DNA of 64,000 nt from Gordonia heveisoli (GCF_030315745.1 NZ_JASXSH010000001.1:248001-312000), one strand, 5' to 3'. Positions 25,629 through 34,608 are shown, counted from the stretch's first letter. Notes: generated by a model not told the origin, from the sequence alone. Translations and numbers: made by a program.

Positions 25629-26614
25629 AGATCCACCTCGATATCCACGCCGCGCGAGACGCAGCACAACATGCTGTTCCCGGCGGCTCGTTCCGCTTCG
25701 GTCAAAACGAAGTCGCGATGGGTGATCGTCCCCGACCGGACCGGGATACGACATTCACCGCACACTCCCTGGCGGCACAGATTCGGCACGGCCACACCAT
25801 GATCGGCGAGCGCCTGCAGAAGCGAGACGCCCGCGGGGACCTCAACCTTGGCCCCTGTCGACGACACGGTCGCCGTGAACGGATCACCCGGATCGGGTTC
25901 CGGCGCGGTGAAGCGCTCCAGATGCACACGCGCAGCGGGCCAGCCAGCCTCGGATGCGAGCGCTTGGTAGGCGTCGAGCAGCGGCGCCGGGCCGCAGGCA
26001 TATGCGTGCGTACCCAGCGGCTGACAGGCCAGACGCTCGATGAGTGTCTCCACCGTCGCGTCGACGCGGTGGGTCTCGTGCAGCGTGATGCCCGGGCACC
26101 GCGCCAGCGCGCGCAAGTCGTCGAGGTGGGCGGCATGACCGGGGCGGTAGGAGTACACGACGTCGGCGCACCCACCGTCGCGGGCGATCGCCCTGGCGTG
26201 CGAGAGCACCGGCGTCACCCCGATGCCACCGGCCACCAGCAGGGCGTTCCGTTGGTCCAGGACGGGCGCGAACATCGAGCGCGGACCCTCGACGTCGACG
26301 AGGTCACCAGTACTCACGTTGTCGTGCAACCAATCCGATCCACCGCCGGCTCCGCGGCGCAACACCGAGATGTCGTAGGAGGTCGGCAACAGGCCGTCGC
26401 CGGTCAACGAATACGCATTGCGGCGCACGCCGTCGGCTCCGGTGGAGACGATGAGATGACTCCCGGGCTGATACGGGGTCGGCGGGGTTCCGTCGGCGGG
26501 CACGAAGCGGAAGTGACTGATCTCGGCGGTGAGCGCATCGACCGCGACGACCCGCATCGGACGGGTCGCGGTCGCGTAACCGCCGTGCAGGTGAGCGCCG
26601 AGCACCGCGGTCAT
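25625..26614 (-). CDS. FMN/2Fe-2S oxidoreductase (phthalate dioxygenase reductase/DmmB-like), copy 1
   Basis: 329 residues in the order flavin domain (RNAYSLTGDGL), NAD(P) domain (LLVAGGIGVTPVLSHARAI) and plant-type 2Fe-2S ferredoxin (NLCRQGVCGECRIP plus a later CC near CCVSRG). It would pass electrons from NAD(P)H to a DUF3445 haem subunit. ATG overlaps the upstream TGA (ATGA). It lies between the two DUF3445 genes. Confidence 0.87.
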   Translation of the reverse strand: MTAVLGAHLHGGYATATRPMRVVAVDALTAEISHFRFVPADGTPPTPYQPGSHLIVSTGADGVRRNAYSLTGDGLLPTSYDISVLRRGAGGGSDWLHDNVSTGDLVDVEGPRSMFAPVLDQRNALLVAGGIGVTPVLSHARAIARDGGCADVVYSYRPGHAAHLDDLRALARCPGITLHETHRVDATVETLIERLACQPLGTHAYACGPAPLLDAYQALASEAGWPAARVHLERFTAPEPDPGDPFTATVSSTGAKVEVPAGVSLLQALADHGVAVPNLCRQGVCGECRIPVRSGTITHRDFVLTEAERAAGNSMLCCVSRGVDIEVDL

Positions 26615-28149
26615 GACGTGCTCCGCTCCACCGGCGGCACGTCGGACTGGGAGGCCAGAAAGCTGCCACGCACCGCCGAGTGGTGCGCATGGATTTCGAC
26701 GTTCCGATCGCACTCCGGGCAGACGACGACGTCCCCCGGCCCGGCGACGACCCGACTCGTCTGGTGGCAGTGCGCACAGTACATCGGCAGATCGCTGGTG
26801 TCGGTCACGTATGCGGAGAGTTCGTCGGCGATCGCACCCGCCGCACGGGCGGCGGTCAGCGCGACCAGCACGTCGAACTGCCCGCCGACGACCAGAATTC
26901 TACTGCCCGTGCGCTTTTCGTGAAGCACCTGATCGAGCGTGTGGCGGTCGGCGTCGGTATCCAGCGAATCGAGGACGAGCAATCGGGTGGGCGCCGCGGC
27001 CTCGGCGGCCTTCACCCACGTCGCCGCGACGTGTCCGGTCTCCGCGTCGCCGCCGATCGCGACGATCAGGAAACCTGCTCCGGCGGTGTCGATCTCTGCG
27101 GGGCGGGTAGGCCACGCCGGCACTCCCGGCTGCGGGGTCGGTGCCGCGGCGCGCAACCAGGCGGCGGCACGATCCTTGTACTTGATGATGCCCTTGTAAT
27201 CGGCCATATCCGCGGGGAGGTCGGAAAGCACCTCTGCGGTCCGGCGCCGCCACATATCGACGGTGGCCAGCCGGTCCAGCGGCAGCATGTAGGTGCGGAT
27301 GAGGAACATCACCGCCCCCGAATCGGGAAGTCGGATCAGATGCTGCACCTCGACGCGGAGATGCACCAGCCGCCCGAACTCGTCGTCGCCGACATGCTGG
27401 ATCATCTCCCGATCCGGACCCCACTCGGGATAGCCCTCGGTCGACACGTCCAGTCGGCGGCCGATCGTCAGGGTCCAGTTGGTCCGACGGTAGGGGCGGT
27501 GCGGTTCGAGACGTTTGAGGAATTCATGTGCCCGGGTGATGACGCCAAGCTTGCGGACTCGCGGCACCGGGCCGTGGATCTCCAGAAAGCTCATACCGAC
27601 GTCGAAGCCGAAGCTCCAGTCGGCGGCGAAGGTGATCACGCCGGCATCGACGAAGAGCTGGTCGGCCCGCTGATCGAGCAGTGCGACGTCCTCCTGCACC
27701 TGACCGGTGATGTAGCGCAGCGGCTCGTCGGGCAGCGTCGCCGGATCACCGTAGCGGAACCACTGCTCGACGCCGAGCAGGTCGTTGCTCCACAGCCAGG
27801 TGTCGGGTTCCAGTGCGGTCAACCGCATCTGATCCGGATAGGCGACGGCCAGCTCCCGCATCAACGTGAGCATCGCGTCCCACGCGGCCGGGACCATATG
27901 TGGCAGAACCGCGTGCCGGGTCGGATCGGAGGCGAGTACGGCGGCACGTTCGGCCAGTTCACGGTGATACTCGGCGTCGACGTCGACGAGAGCCCGACCC
28001 CAGTGTCCCGCAGCGGTGCCGACCGCGGACCCGGCCGGCTCGACATTGGTGGAGTAGCGGTAGCTGTCGGCGGGAAACGGGAACGGGAATCCCGCAACGA
28101 GTTCTGCGAGATCGTCCTGATGAGGATGAGTGGGCAGGATCGTGGTCAC
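26611..28149 (-). CDS. DUF3445 haem N-demethylase subunit fused to a DmmA-like CxxC domain, copy 2
   Basis: 512 residues. Residues about 1-335 are DUF3445 (FPFPFPADSYRYSTNVEPAG, LWSNDLLGVEQWF, ITFAADWSFGFDVGMSFLEIHGPVP, YRRTNWTLTIG). Residues about 350-512 resemble the separate DmmA-like protein: a Rossmann-like half (FLIVAIGGDAETGHVAATW) and a zinc-ribbon-like tail with MYCAHCHQTSRVV and VVCPECDRNVEIHAHH. In described dimethylamine monooxygenases these parts are separate genes, so this is a fusion. GTG overlaps the reductase 2 TGA. Confidence 0.83.
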   Translation of the reverse strand: MTTILPTHPHQDDLAELVAGFPFPFPADSYRYSTNVEPAGSAVGTAAGHWGRALVDVDAEYHRELAERAAVLASDPTRHAVLPHMVPAAWDAMLTLMRELAVAYPDQMRLTALEPDTWLWSNDLLGVEQWFRYGDPATLPDEPLRYITGQVQEDVALLDQRADQLFVDAGVITFAADWSFGFDVGMSFLEIHGPVPRVRKLGVITRAHEFLKRLEPHRPYRRTNWTLTIGRRLDVSTEGYPEWGPDREMIQHVGDDEFGRLVHLRVEVQHLIRLPDSGAVMFLIRTYMLPLDRLATVDMWRRRTAEVLSDLPADMADYKGIIKYKDRAAAWLRAAAPTPQPGVPAWPTRPAEIDTAGAGFLIVAIGGDAETGHVAATWVKAAEAAAPTRLLVLDSLDTDADRHTLDQVLHEKRTGSRILVVGGQFDVLVALTAARAAGAIADELSAYVTDTSDLPMYCAHCHQTSRVVAGPGDVVVCPECDRNVEIHAHHSAVRGSFLASQSDVPPVERSTS

Positions 28150-29135
28150 AGGGGAACCTCCAGGATGTCGCCGTCGGCGGCGCGGGAGACGCACGGCATG
28201 ACCGCATCGGCAGCAGTCTTCTCCGTGTCGGACAGGTACAGATCACGATGGATCGCAGTGCCGCCGGACAGCGGAATACGGCACTCTCCGCAGACGCCCT
28301 GGCGGCAGAGGTTGGGAATACTGACACCGTCGGCTTCGAGGGCGTCGAGCATGCTGACCCCGGACGGCACCGCTACGGTGCGGTCGGATTCGGTGAGCCG
28401 CACCAGAAATGGATCACCCGGATCGAGTGCGTCGATACCGAAACGTTCCGAGTGCACTCGCGAGGCAGGCCAGCCGGACGCCTGCGCGGATTCGCAGACG
28501 TGGTCAATGAGCGCGGCCGGACCGCACACATACAGGTGGGTACCGATGGGCTGTTCGCGCAGCACCACCTGTAACCTCTCCATGAATGCAGCTCTGGCGG
28601 TGAATACTTCGATGTTCCCACCGGATAATGCGGCCACTTCGTCGACGTGTGCGGCGTCGTCGGGACGGTGCGTATAGAGCACCTGGACATTCCGTCCCCA
28701 GCGTCGCGCAGCGTGCAGATGGGACAGGATCGGCGTGATCCCGATCCCACCCGCGATGAGCAGGTGTTTGGCGGCTCGCGCCACCGGCGGGAACGCACTG
28801 CGCGGCGCCAGGACCCGCAGTTCGTCACCGAAGTCGAGTTCATCATGCAGCCAGCGAGAGCCGCCCGATCCGTCCGGTACCCGGAGTACCGAGATCTCGT
28901 ACTCGCTCGGGTTGGTGCCGTCGCCGGTCAGGCTGTACGCATTGCGCCGGCCACCGGCTTCCACTACGAGATGACTTCCCGGAATGTAGGCGGGCAGTGG
29001 AGCACCGGACGGATCGGTCAAGGTCAGCGACCGAATGTTGCTTCCCGACTTGGCGATCCCGCAGACGACCAGTGTCAGGACACCGTCCGCAGCGATGGTG
29101 CGGCCACCGACGGCGGTGGATGCGGCGACGCTCAC
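28146..29135 (-). CDS. FMN/2Fe-2S oxidoreductase (DmmB-like), copy 2
   Basis: 329 residues. Same layout as copy 1: flavin RRNAYSLTGDGTNP, NAD(P) LLIAGGIGITPILSHLHAA, ferredoxin NLCRQGVCGECRIPL with the fourth cysteine in VMPCVSRA. Start GTG overlaps the TGA of the DmmA-like gene. The two reductases are paralogous but clearly diverged, so each probably serves one DUF3445 partner. Confidence 0.87.
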   Translation of the reverse strand: MSVAASTAVGGRTIAADGVLTLVVCGIAKSGSNIRSLTLTDPSGAPLPAYIPGSHLVVEAGGRRNAYSLTGDGTNPSEYEISVLRVPDGSGGSRWLHDELDFGDELRVLAPRSAFPPVARAAKHLLIAGGIGITPILSHLHAARRWGRNVQVLYTHRPDDAAHVDEVAALSGGNIEVFTARAAFMERLQVVLREQPIGTHLYVCGPAALIDHVCESAQASGWPASRVHSERFGIDALDPGDPFLVRLTESDRTVAVPSGVSMLDALEADGVSIPNLCRQGVCGECRIPLSGGTAIHRDLYLSDTEKTAADAVMPCVSRAADGDILEVPL

Positions 29136-29743
29136 GTGGCTTCCTCCTTCTCGGTCGGGGCCGGACCAGCCGTCTCGGCATCGGACATGAAGCCGAGGTA
29201 GGAGCCGGTACGACGGGAGACATGATGATAGACAACAAGATTCCGAGCACAGCCGGCACAGGTGACGACGTCGTCGACACGCGCGGCCAGTCGGTTGATG
29301 GTGCGGCAGTGCGCACAGAAGACGTCGATGTTCCCGTCGTCGACGGGGTCGACCGCGAGTTCATCGTCCTCCACGCCCGCGCCGATCGCCGTCGCCCGCA
29401 GACGTAGACACGCCCCGGACGGCCCGGTGAGCATCACCCGCAGTCCGACGACTCCATCGAGCACAATTTTCCGTAGTTCGATTGCGACGCTGTCGATGTC
29501 GTCGGGGTGGGCGACCAGTTCCGTGACCGCGGCCGCCGCACCGATGGTCGAGGACCAGGCGCGCACCCGGGCACGTCCGGATTCCCCGATCCCGACCAGC
29601 ACGTAGGCGGCGCCGGTCGGGTCGGGGGTCAGCGGCACACCACGCGCTGCGGCCATCGCCTCCGGGCGGGCCCACTCCGGAATGCTCGAATACGGGATCT
29701 GCGACTCCGGACCCGCTTCGGCACCGTTGATGACCGCTGTCAT
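29132..29743 (-). CDS. DmmA-like small subunit with CxxC-CxxC tail
   Basis: 203 residues. A Rossmann-like front (AAYVLVGIGESGRARVRAWSS) is followed by a cysteine pair module, VFCAHCRTINRLA and VTCAGCARNLVVYHH, then RRTGSYLGFM. This is the organisation of the small subunit found with DUF3445 demethylases. The same domain is fused to DUF3445 copy 2. It probably helps assembly or electron transfer; the metal, if any, is unproven. Confidence 0.72.
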   Translation of the reverse strand: MTAVINGAEAGPESQIPYSSIPEWARPEAMAAARGVPLTPDPTGAAYVLVGIGESGRARVRAWSSTIGAAAAVTELVAHPDDIDSVAIELRKIVLDGVVGLRVMLTGPSGACLRLRATAIGAGVEDDELAVDPVDDGNIDVFCAHCRTINRLAARVDDVVTCAGCARNLVVYHHVSRRTGSYLGFMSDAETAGPAPTEKEEAT

Positions 29744-29753
29744 CGTCGCAGCC

Positions 29754-30137
29754 TCAGAGGAGCGTCGCGTCGCGCTGACCGGTATAGAAGGCCAGGGCGT
29801 AGCTCGGCGTACTGAAGTAGATCTTGGATCCCTTGGGGAAGAAGATGGCGTCCTTCGGCCGGGCGATGGTCTTCTGCCCGGTTTCCTTGTTCTCCAACAG
29901 GAATTCGCCTTCGAGGACGACCTTCATCTCGTCGTACTCGTATTCGTAGTAGAGCGGGGCGTCGGTGTGGCGCAGTTCGAAGAACCCGCTACACATCGGC
30001 GATCCCGAGGGGTTCTCGTAGACGTCGCCGATGCGGCCGTCGGTGCCGGGGTACTCGGCATCGGGCATCTTCGGGAGGTCCTTCCAGGCGTCACTGGTGA
30101 CGCGGAAACCGGTCTGTTCAGTACTCTCGACGGTCAC
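29754..30137 (-). CDS. EutQ-like cupin protein, first gene of the amine operon
   Basis: 127 residues. The cupin barrel is shown by APLYYEYEYDEMKVVLEGEF and ARPKDAIFFPKGSKIYFST, the pattern of the ethanolamine-utilisation EutQ/cupin_2-like family. No classical two-His metal site is visible (Tyr and Glu replace them), so a binding or sensing role is as likely as catalysis. The GTG start follows AAGGAG with 7 nt spacing. The main promoter region lies upstream (30138-30385). Confidence 0.72.
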   Translation of the reverse strand: MTVESTEQTGFRVTSDAWKDLPKMPDAEYPGTDGRIGDVYENPSGSPMCSGFFELRHTDAPLYYEYEYDEMKVVLEGEFLLENKETGQKTIARPKDAIFFPKGSKIYFSTPSYALAFYTGQRDATLL

Positions 30138-30258
30138 GATGGAGCTCCTTCGCGGGTCAGCTCGCTCCGGTCGACGGGGGAATCGGGCGGAGCGAGACTG
30201 GGATGAATAGGTGAATCATGACAGTGGACTTCGTCCTCTGTTATGAAACTTGCCTCGT

Positions 30259-30274
30259 GTTTCCGCTGCGTGAC
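30259..30274 (-). promoter_or_regulatory. GlnR-type box upstream of the amine-demethylase operon
   Basis: Minus strand reads GTCAC-N6-GAAAC, an exact match to the actinobacterial GlnR a/b half-site pair (GTnAC-N6-GAAAC); a further TAAAC half-site lies 6 nt before it. It is about 122 nt before the cupin start. A possible -10, TATTCA, lies near 30205-30210. Confidence 0.6.
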
Positions 30275-30385
30275 ACTCGCGTTTATTGATGAGAAATCTC
30301 GTCCACCACAGTGAGACGCCCGTCACATCTTCGGACATAACGGACATCGACGGCGGGCCGTGGCCGAGAGTAGGGACGCCGACAA

Positions 30386-31771
30386 TCAGTCGAGCCAGTC
30401 GAGTACCGACGCCGCCGTCCAGCTCTGCTGCATACTGCCCAGCGGTTCACCGGTGAACGGTTCGTAGTACTCGGCGAAGGAACCGTCGGTCGCCTGCCGC
30501 AGCCCTTCGTCGCGTAATCGCGCGGACCGCTCGGTCCAGCCGCGGCGGGCGAACGCCCAGCTGAACAGCCACGTCATGACCGGCCACACCGGTCCGCGCC
30601 AGTACTCACGTGGCCGGAAGTCCGCCGAGATCGGCGACGTCGAGGGTGGGACCGCGAACCGGAGGTCGGGGTGCCCGCAGAAGCGCGGACCGTCGAACAG
30701 CCGGAGCAACGCCCGTTCCCGCTCACGCGACAACCCGCCGCACAGCAACGGCGCGAACAACGCGATCGTCTCGGTGTTGATCCAGGCGTTCGCCCGCAGG
30801 TCGAAGTCGCGCGCCGCACCGTTGCGGTCGCCCGACGCCGACACCACGCCGGCACGGAACCGCTCGGCCCAGGCCCGCAGATCGCGGACGTCGGCACGCG
30901 GCTTGGAGTAGTCCTCGCCGATGGTTGCCAACACGTCGCAGGCCAGCGCGAAGATGGCGCTGACGAAAACGTCCTCGACGGCGAAATCCATCACTCGTGG
31001 CAGCACCGCGTCGTCGTAGTTGGCGCGTTTCATCTGCTCCACCAGCCACAGATAGCGGTCGTACTCGAGATCACTGGGCCGCATCGACAGGTCGGAGACG
31101 TGATCGAGGTCGGCGCGCTGATAGGGCGGCAGGTCGGCGCCGGGCGTCACATTGGCGTACGGACCGTCCCACCGCGGCGAGTTGTCCATCCCCGATTCCC
31201 ACCCGTGAAAGATGGTGATTCGTCCGCGCCCGTTGGGATCTCGCGCATCCGCCAGCCAACGATGCCAGCGCACCAGGGCACCCCAGCGACGGTCGATGAA
31301 CTCGTTGGCCACCGCCCGTGTGGTGCGGCCGTGACGGCGCGAGTGGTCGAGGATGCGTTGGACGGCGATCGCATGCACCGGCGGCTGGGTGATTCCCGAT
31401 GTGTCGGGAAAGTCCGGAGCATTCTTCGCCAGCCGCGCACACTCCCAGCGCGCAGGTCCGGGAAAGTAGCCGTCGCGGCCGTTCGCGAAGACGATGTGCG
31501 GGATCATCCCGTTGTGCCATTGCGCCGACAGCAGGGTGTCCATCTCGATCACCGCACGCTCGACGCTGAGCGGGGCCAGCCCGACGGTCACGAACGCGGC
31601 ATCCCAGCTCCACATGTGCGGATACAGCTTCGGTGCGGCACTGGTCATCGTGCCCAGGTCGTTGCCGCGCAGCAGGTAGGCGGCGCGCGCCGACAGCTGC
31701 GTAGGGGTGAATCCGTACCGTGCCACCGCTCGATTCTGCCCCGACTCGGTGCGGCGCGCTCGGTAGCTCAT
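30386..31771 (-). CDS. Glucosylglycerate hydrolase (GH63-like)
   Basis: 461 residues from ATG 31771. Nearly every block matches mycobacterial glucosylglycerate hydrolase: AAYLLRGNDLGTM, LYPHMWSWDAAFV, HGWESGMDNSPRWD, PREYWRGPVWPV, and the end FAEYYEPFTGEPLGSMQQSWTAA. These contain the (alpha/alpha)6-barrel acid residues. It frees glucose from glucosylglycerate, a solute that builds up in mycobacteria during nitrogen shortage. An internal GTG (31726) would give 446 residues and fits the known enzyme's length, but the ATG has the better ribosome site (GAGG, 9 nt). Confidence 0.87.
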   Translation of the reverse strand: MSYRARRTESGQNRAVARYGFTPTQLSARAAYLLRGNDLGTMTSAAPKLYPHMWSWDAAFVTVGLAPLSVERAVIEMDTLLSAQWHNGMIPHIVFANGRDGYFPGPARWECARLAKNAPDFPDTSGITQPPVHAIAVQRILDHSRRHGRTTRAVANEFIDRRWGALVRWHRWLADARDPNGRGRITIFHGWESGMDNSPRWDGPYANVTPGADLPPYQRADLDHVSDLSMRPSDLEYDRYLWLVEQMKRANYDDAVLPRVMDFAVEDVFVSAIFALACDVLATIGEDYSKPRADVRDLRAWAERFRAGVVSASGDRNGAARDFDLRANAWINTETIALFAPLLCGGLSRERERALLRLFDGPRFCGHPDLRFAVPPSTSPISADFRPREYWRGPVWPVMTWLFSWAFARRGWTERSARLRDEGLRQATDGSFAEYYEPFTGEPLGSMQQSWTAASVLDWLD

Positions 31772-31802
31772 CCACGTCGACCTCGAAGGTAGGGTCGGGA
31801 GC

Positions 31803-32483
31803 GTGCCTACCGCTCTGATCACCGGGGCCAGCCGTGGCCTCGGCGCCGAAATCGCCCGCCAACTCGCGCCCACCCACGATCTGCTGCTGGGCGGTCGTCC
31901 GTCCCCGGAACTCGATCATCTGGCCACCGAACTCGACGGGGCCAGCACCTTCGCCGTCGAACTCACCGACTACGAGGAGGTCGAGGCGGCGGTCGAGGCG
32001 ATCGGCGAACTCGATGTGCTGGTCCACAATGCCGGCGTCGGCAGCAGCCTTGAGCACGTCGCCGACACCCCGGTCGAGGAATGGCAGCACGTCCTCGGCG
32101 TCAATCTGATCGCGGTAGCGGAGCTGACGCGGCTGCTGATCCCCGCATTGCGTTCGGCGCAGGGGCACGTGGTCTTCATCAACTCCGGTGCCGGACGGAA
32201 TGCCCGGGCGCGCTGGGCGCCCTATGCGGCAAGCAAATTCGGCCTGCGTGCGCTGGCCGACTCGCTCCGCGACGAAGAGCCGACGCTGCGGGTCACCTCG
32301 GTGTACCCCGGCCGCATCGACACCGACATGCAGCGTGAGCTCGTCGCCATCGAGGGCCGCGACTACGACGCCGCGCAGTTCCTGCGCCCGGAGACCGTCG
32401 CCGCGGCCGTCGTGCACGCGATCGCCACCCCCGCCGACGCGCATCCGCAGGACATCGTGCTGCGGCCGACCGGACGGGGCTGA
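31803..32483 (+). CDS. Short-chain dehydrogenase/reductase
   Basis: 226 residues. ALITGASRGLGAEIA cofactor loop, NNAG-type HNAGVGSS, and catalytic S with Y-x3-K in YAASKFGLRAL. GTG follows GGGAG. It is divergent from the glucosylglycerate hydrolase, and is the last ordinary gene before the accessory island. Substrate unknown. Confidence 0.85.
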   Translation: MPTALITGASRGLGAEIARQLAPTHDLLLGGRPSPELDHLATELDGASTFAVELTDYEEVEAAVEAIGELDVLVHNAGVGSSLEHVADTPVEEWQHVLGVNLIAVAELTRLLIPALRSAQGHVVFINSGAGRNARARWAPYAASKFGLRALADSLRDEEPTLRVTSVYPGRIDTDMQRELVAIEGRDYDAAQFLRPETVAAAVVHAIATPADAHPQDIVLRPTGRG

Positions 32484-32572
32484 CCGAAGTGTTCGAGGAC
32501 GTCAGCGCCTCGGATACCCGTCGGCGTCAGTCCGGGCTCCCCCAGACGATCTTGGCCTGACCCCCAACACAA

Positions 32573-34002
32573 TTGGGAACCACCTCGATCGAACGCCGGA
32601 CGGCCCCAACCGCACCGGTGGCCGCTCGGAAGACCGTCCCTTCGATACCCCGATCGCAGGCGATCAGCGCCGCGCCACCGCCGCCTACTCACGTGGTACC
32701 GGGGGTGCGCGGGGTGCCGACACCGTCGACGACTCCCGAGATTCCCTCGCCGACAACAACACCCGAGATATCGACCCCGGACGTACCGGAGGCACCTTCC
32801 GCGGAGTCACCCACGCCGGAGTCACCCGGCAACACTCCCGAGGCCCCCCAGGTCGACGAGCCGAGGGCGAGTGCACCGACCGAATCGCCGGCGTCGCCGT
32901 CTGGCGACACTCCAGCCGAATCGAGCGGTCCGCCGCCCGGGACCGCCGCACCGCACGAGCCTCCGGCGAGTACTCCGTCGGCCAACCCCGACACCACGCC
33001 ATCGCATCCAGCCGAGCAGCCGACCAGCCGCACCGAGTCCCCAGCGGACGAGCCGGCTCCGGCGACAGCTCAACGCCCGGAAACCACACCCGACCCGGAA
33101 GCCACACCGGCAAGCCCGGTGTCCGGCACACCCGGACACACCGGGCCTACCGCATCGCCGTCGACACCGTCGACGCCATCACCGGCCACCCCCACACGCG
33201 GGCCGTCCGGCCCCGACCTACCGCCGGCGTCCACGCGTCCCGACGCATCCCAGCCACATCCCGCGCGGACCGAATCACCGCGCGCCACCCCCAGCTCGAC
33301 GCCCGACCCCCCATGCTCCGGATGCCGATCGCACCGGACGGCCCACTGCGGCACGGCACGACTCCACATCCGATCCCGACCCCGAGCACAACCCCTTGGA
33401 TCCGAACGGGAAGCACGAGACCCCGGAGGACAACCCGCGGTCGCCGCACCGCGACGAGCTGGATGACGACACCGACACCCGGCACGACGACCACGACGAC
33501 CACGACGACCACGACGAGCATGCCCCGAACATCAACGGGGACCACGACACCAACGGGGACCACGACCAGTCCGATCGCGACGAGAGCCACGACGAAGATC
33601 ACAACGCCGACGAGCCTCGCGACCGCAACAACGACAATGACGAGCGAGACGGCGACCGAGACGGCGACGAGGTCGATCCCGACAACACCTACGATCCGAA
33701 CCGGCCGGTGCGCGAAACCGAATCCTCGAACCGGGAGTACACGGGCGGCCGAGGACTTCGAAGGCGGCACGTGGGCCGAGGAACCCGAGCCCGGGTGGTA
33801 CCGCCGGATCGAGTGGGAACCCGGTGAACCACGAGATGAACCATGGGATATGGGGCATGTCCCGACAGCCAAGTACAGTGAATGGCACGACGATTATATG
33901 AACGGAGATATTTCCAAGGAACAATTCCTCGAATACTACCGAAACGAAGAAAACTATCGCGTTGAAGATTGGCTCAGAAACCGCTCGCATGATGACGAAT
34001 AG
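32573..34002 (+). pseudogene. Frameshifted polymorphic toxin remnant with GH-E nuclease C-terminus
   Basis: Three consecutive reading frames carry one protein. Frame 1 (about 32573-33310) is a Pro/Ser/Thr/Glu linker (TPSTTPEIPSPTTTPEIS). Frame 2 (about 33310-33750) is an Asp/His-rich run. Frame 3 (about 33750-34002) is the toxin tip: EDFEGGTWAEEPEPGW, then WDMGHVPTAKYSEWHDDY, ISKEQFLEYYRNEENYRVED, NRSHDDE, the pattern of the GH-E family of HNH/endonuclease VII nucleases. Each switch needs one base removed; the first lies at a C6 run (33307-33312). The tip is clearly more AT-rich than the chromosome, as expected of a swapped-in module. The 5' end and export domain are missing. Confidence 0.7.
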
Positions 34003-34036
34003 ATATTTCGAAATAGACTGAGAGAGGGTGTAATAG

Positions 34037-34606
34037 GTGACATTGTTAGGAAAGGCCCTCAGCGGGTCGTACGACGAATTCATGGCGGCCTACTCGAGCG
34101 AAGACGCCAATTTCAGATCGAAGAGCGGACGCACCCTCTTGACTGCCGCGGTCACGAACCCGGATATCGACAACCGTATCGCGATCACCATGCAGCTACT
34201 CGCCGACGGCGCAGACGCCAGCGCAATATCCCCTGCCGAAGAAACCACGGTCCTGCATGCGTTCTTCGGCAAACGCAACCACGACGGCGAACGTGAAGCA
34301 CCCATGCTCGCCGCACTCCTCGATGCCGGCGCCGACATCAACCACGTCGCCAAGAAGTGGGGTCCCGTCCTCATGTTCTTCGTGCGCAACGAATTCGTTC
34401 GCGACCGCGAATCCGGGCCGTTCTATGACGTCATCTTCGCCCGCCCCGGCGTCGACTTCGACACTCCGATCGCCCGCAACAGCGAATACACGCTTCGCCG
34501 CCAGATCCTCGGATCAGACAAAGCCGTCCCAGCGCCCCTCCTGCGCCAATTCATGTTCGCCTACGAAGCCCCCGGCGGCATCGGCGATCCACGATCGGAG
34601 CAGTAA
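34037..34606 (+). CDS. Ankyrin-repeat-like probable immunity protein
   Basis: 189 residues. Repeated helical hairpins of ankyrin type: SGRTLLTAAVTNPD, AITMQLLADGADASA, APMLAALLDAGADINHVAKKWG. Ankyrin-like proteins are a common immunity class beside GH-E and other HNH toxins. It starts 34 bp after the toxin tip and no other toxin lies between, so it is probably the matching antitoxin. GTG start with GAGAGGG upstream. Confidence 0.75.
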   Translation: MTLLGKALSGSYDEFMAAYSSEDANFRSKSGRTLLTAAVTNPDIDNRIAITMQLLADGADASAISPAEETTVLHAFFGKRNHDGEREAPMLAALLDAGADINHVAKKWGPVLMFFVRNEFVRDRESGPFYDVIFARPGVDFDTPIARNSEYTLRRQILGSDKAVPAPLLRQFMFAYEAPGGIGDPRSEQ

Positions 34607-34608
34607 CC

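Noticed and set aside
33250-33880. Val-rich minus-strand frame resembling a membrane protein
   Set aside because: It is the antisense of the Asp/His-rich toxin linker; GAC/CAC repeats read as GTC/GTG produce false Val runs.
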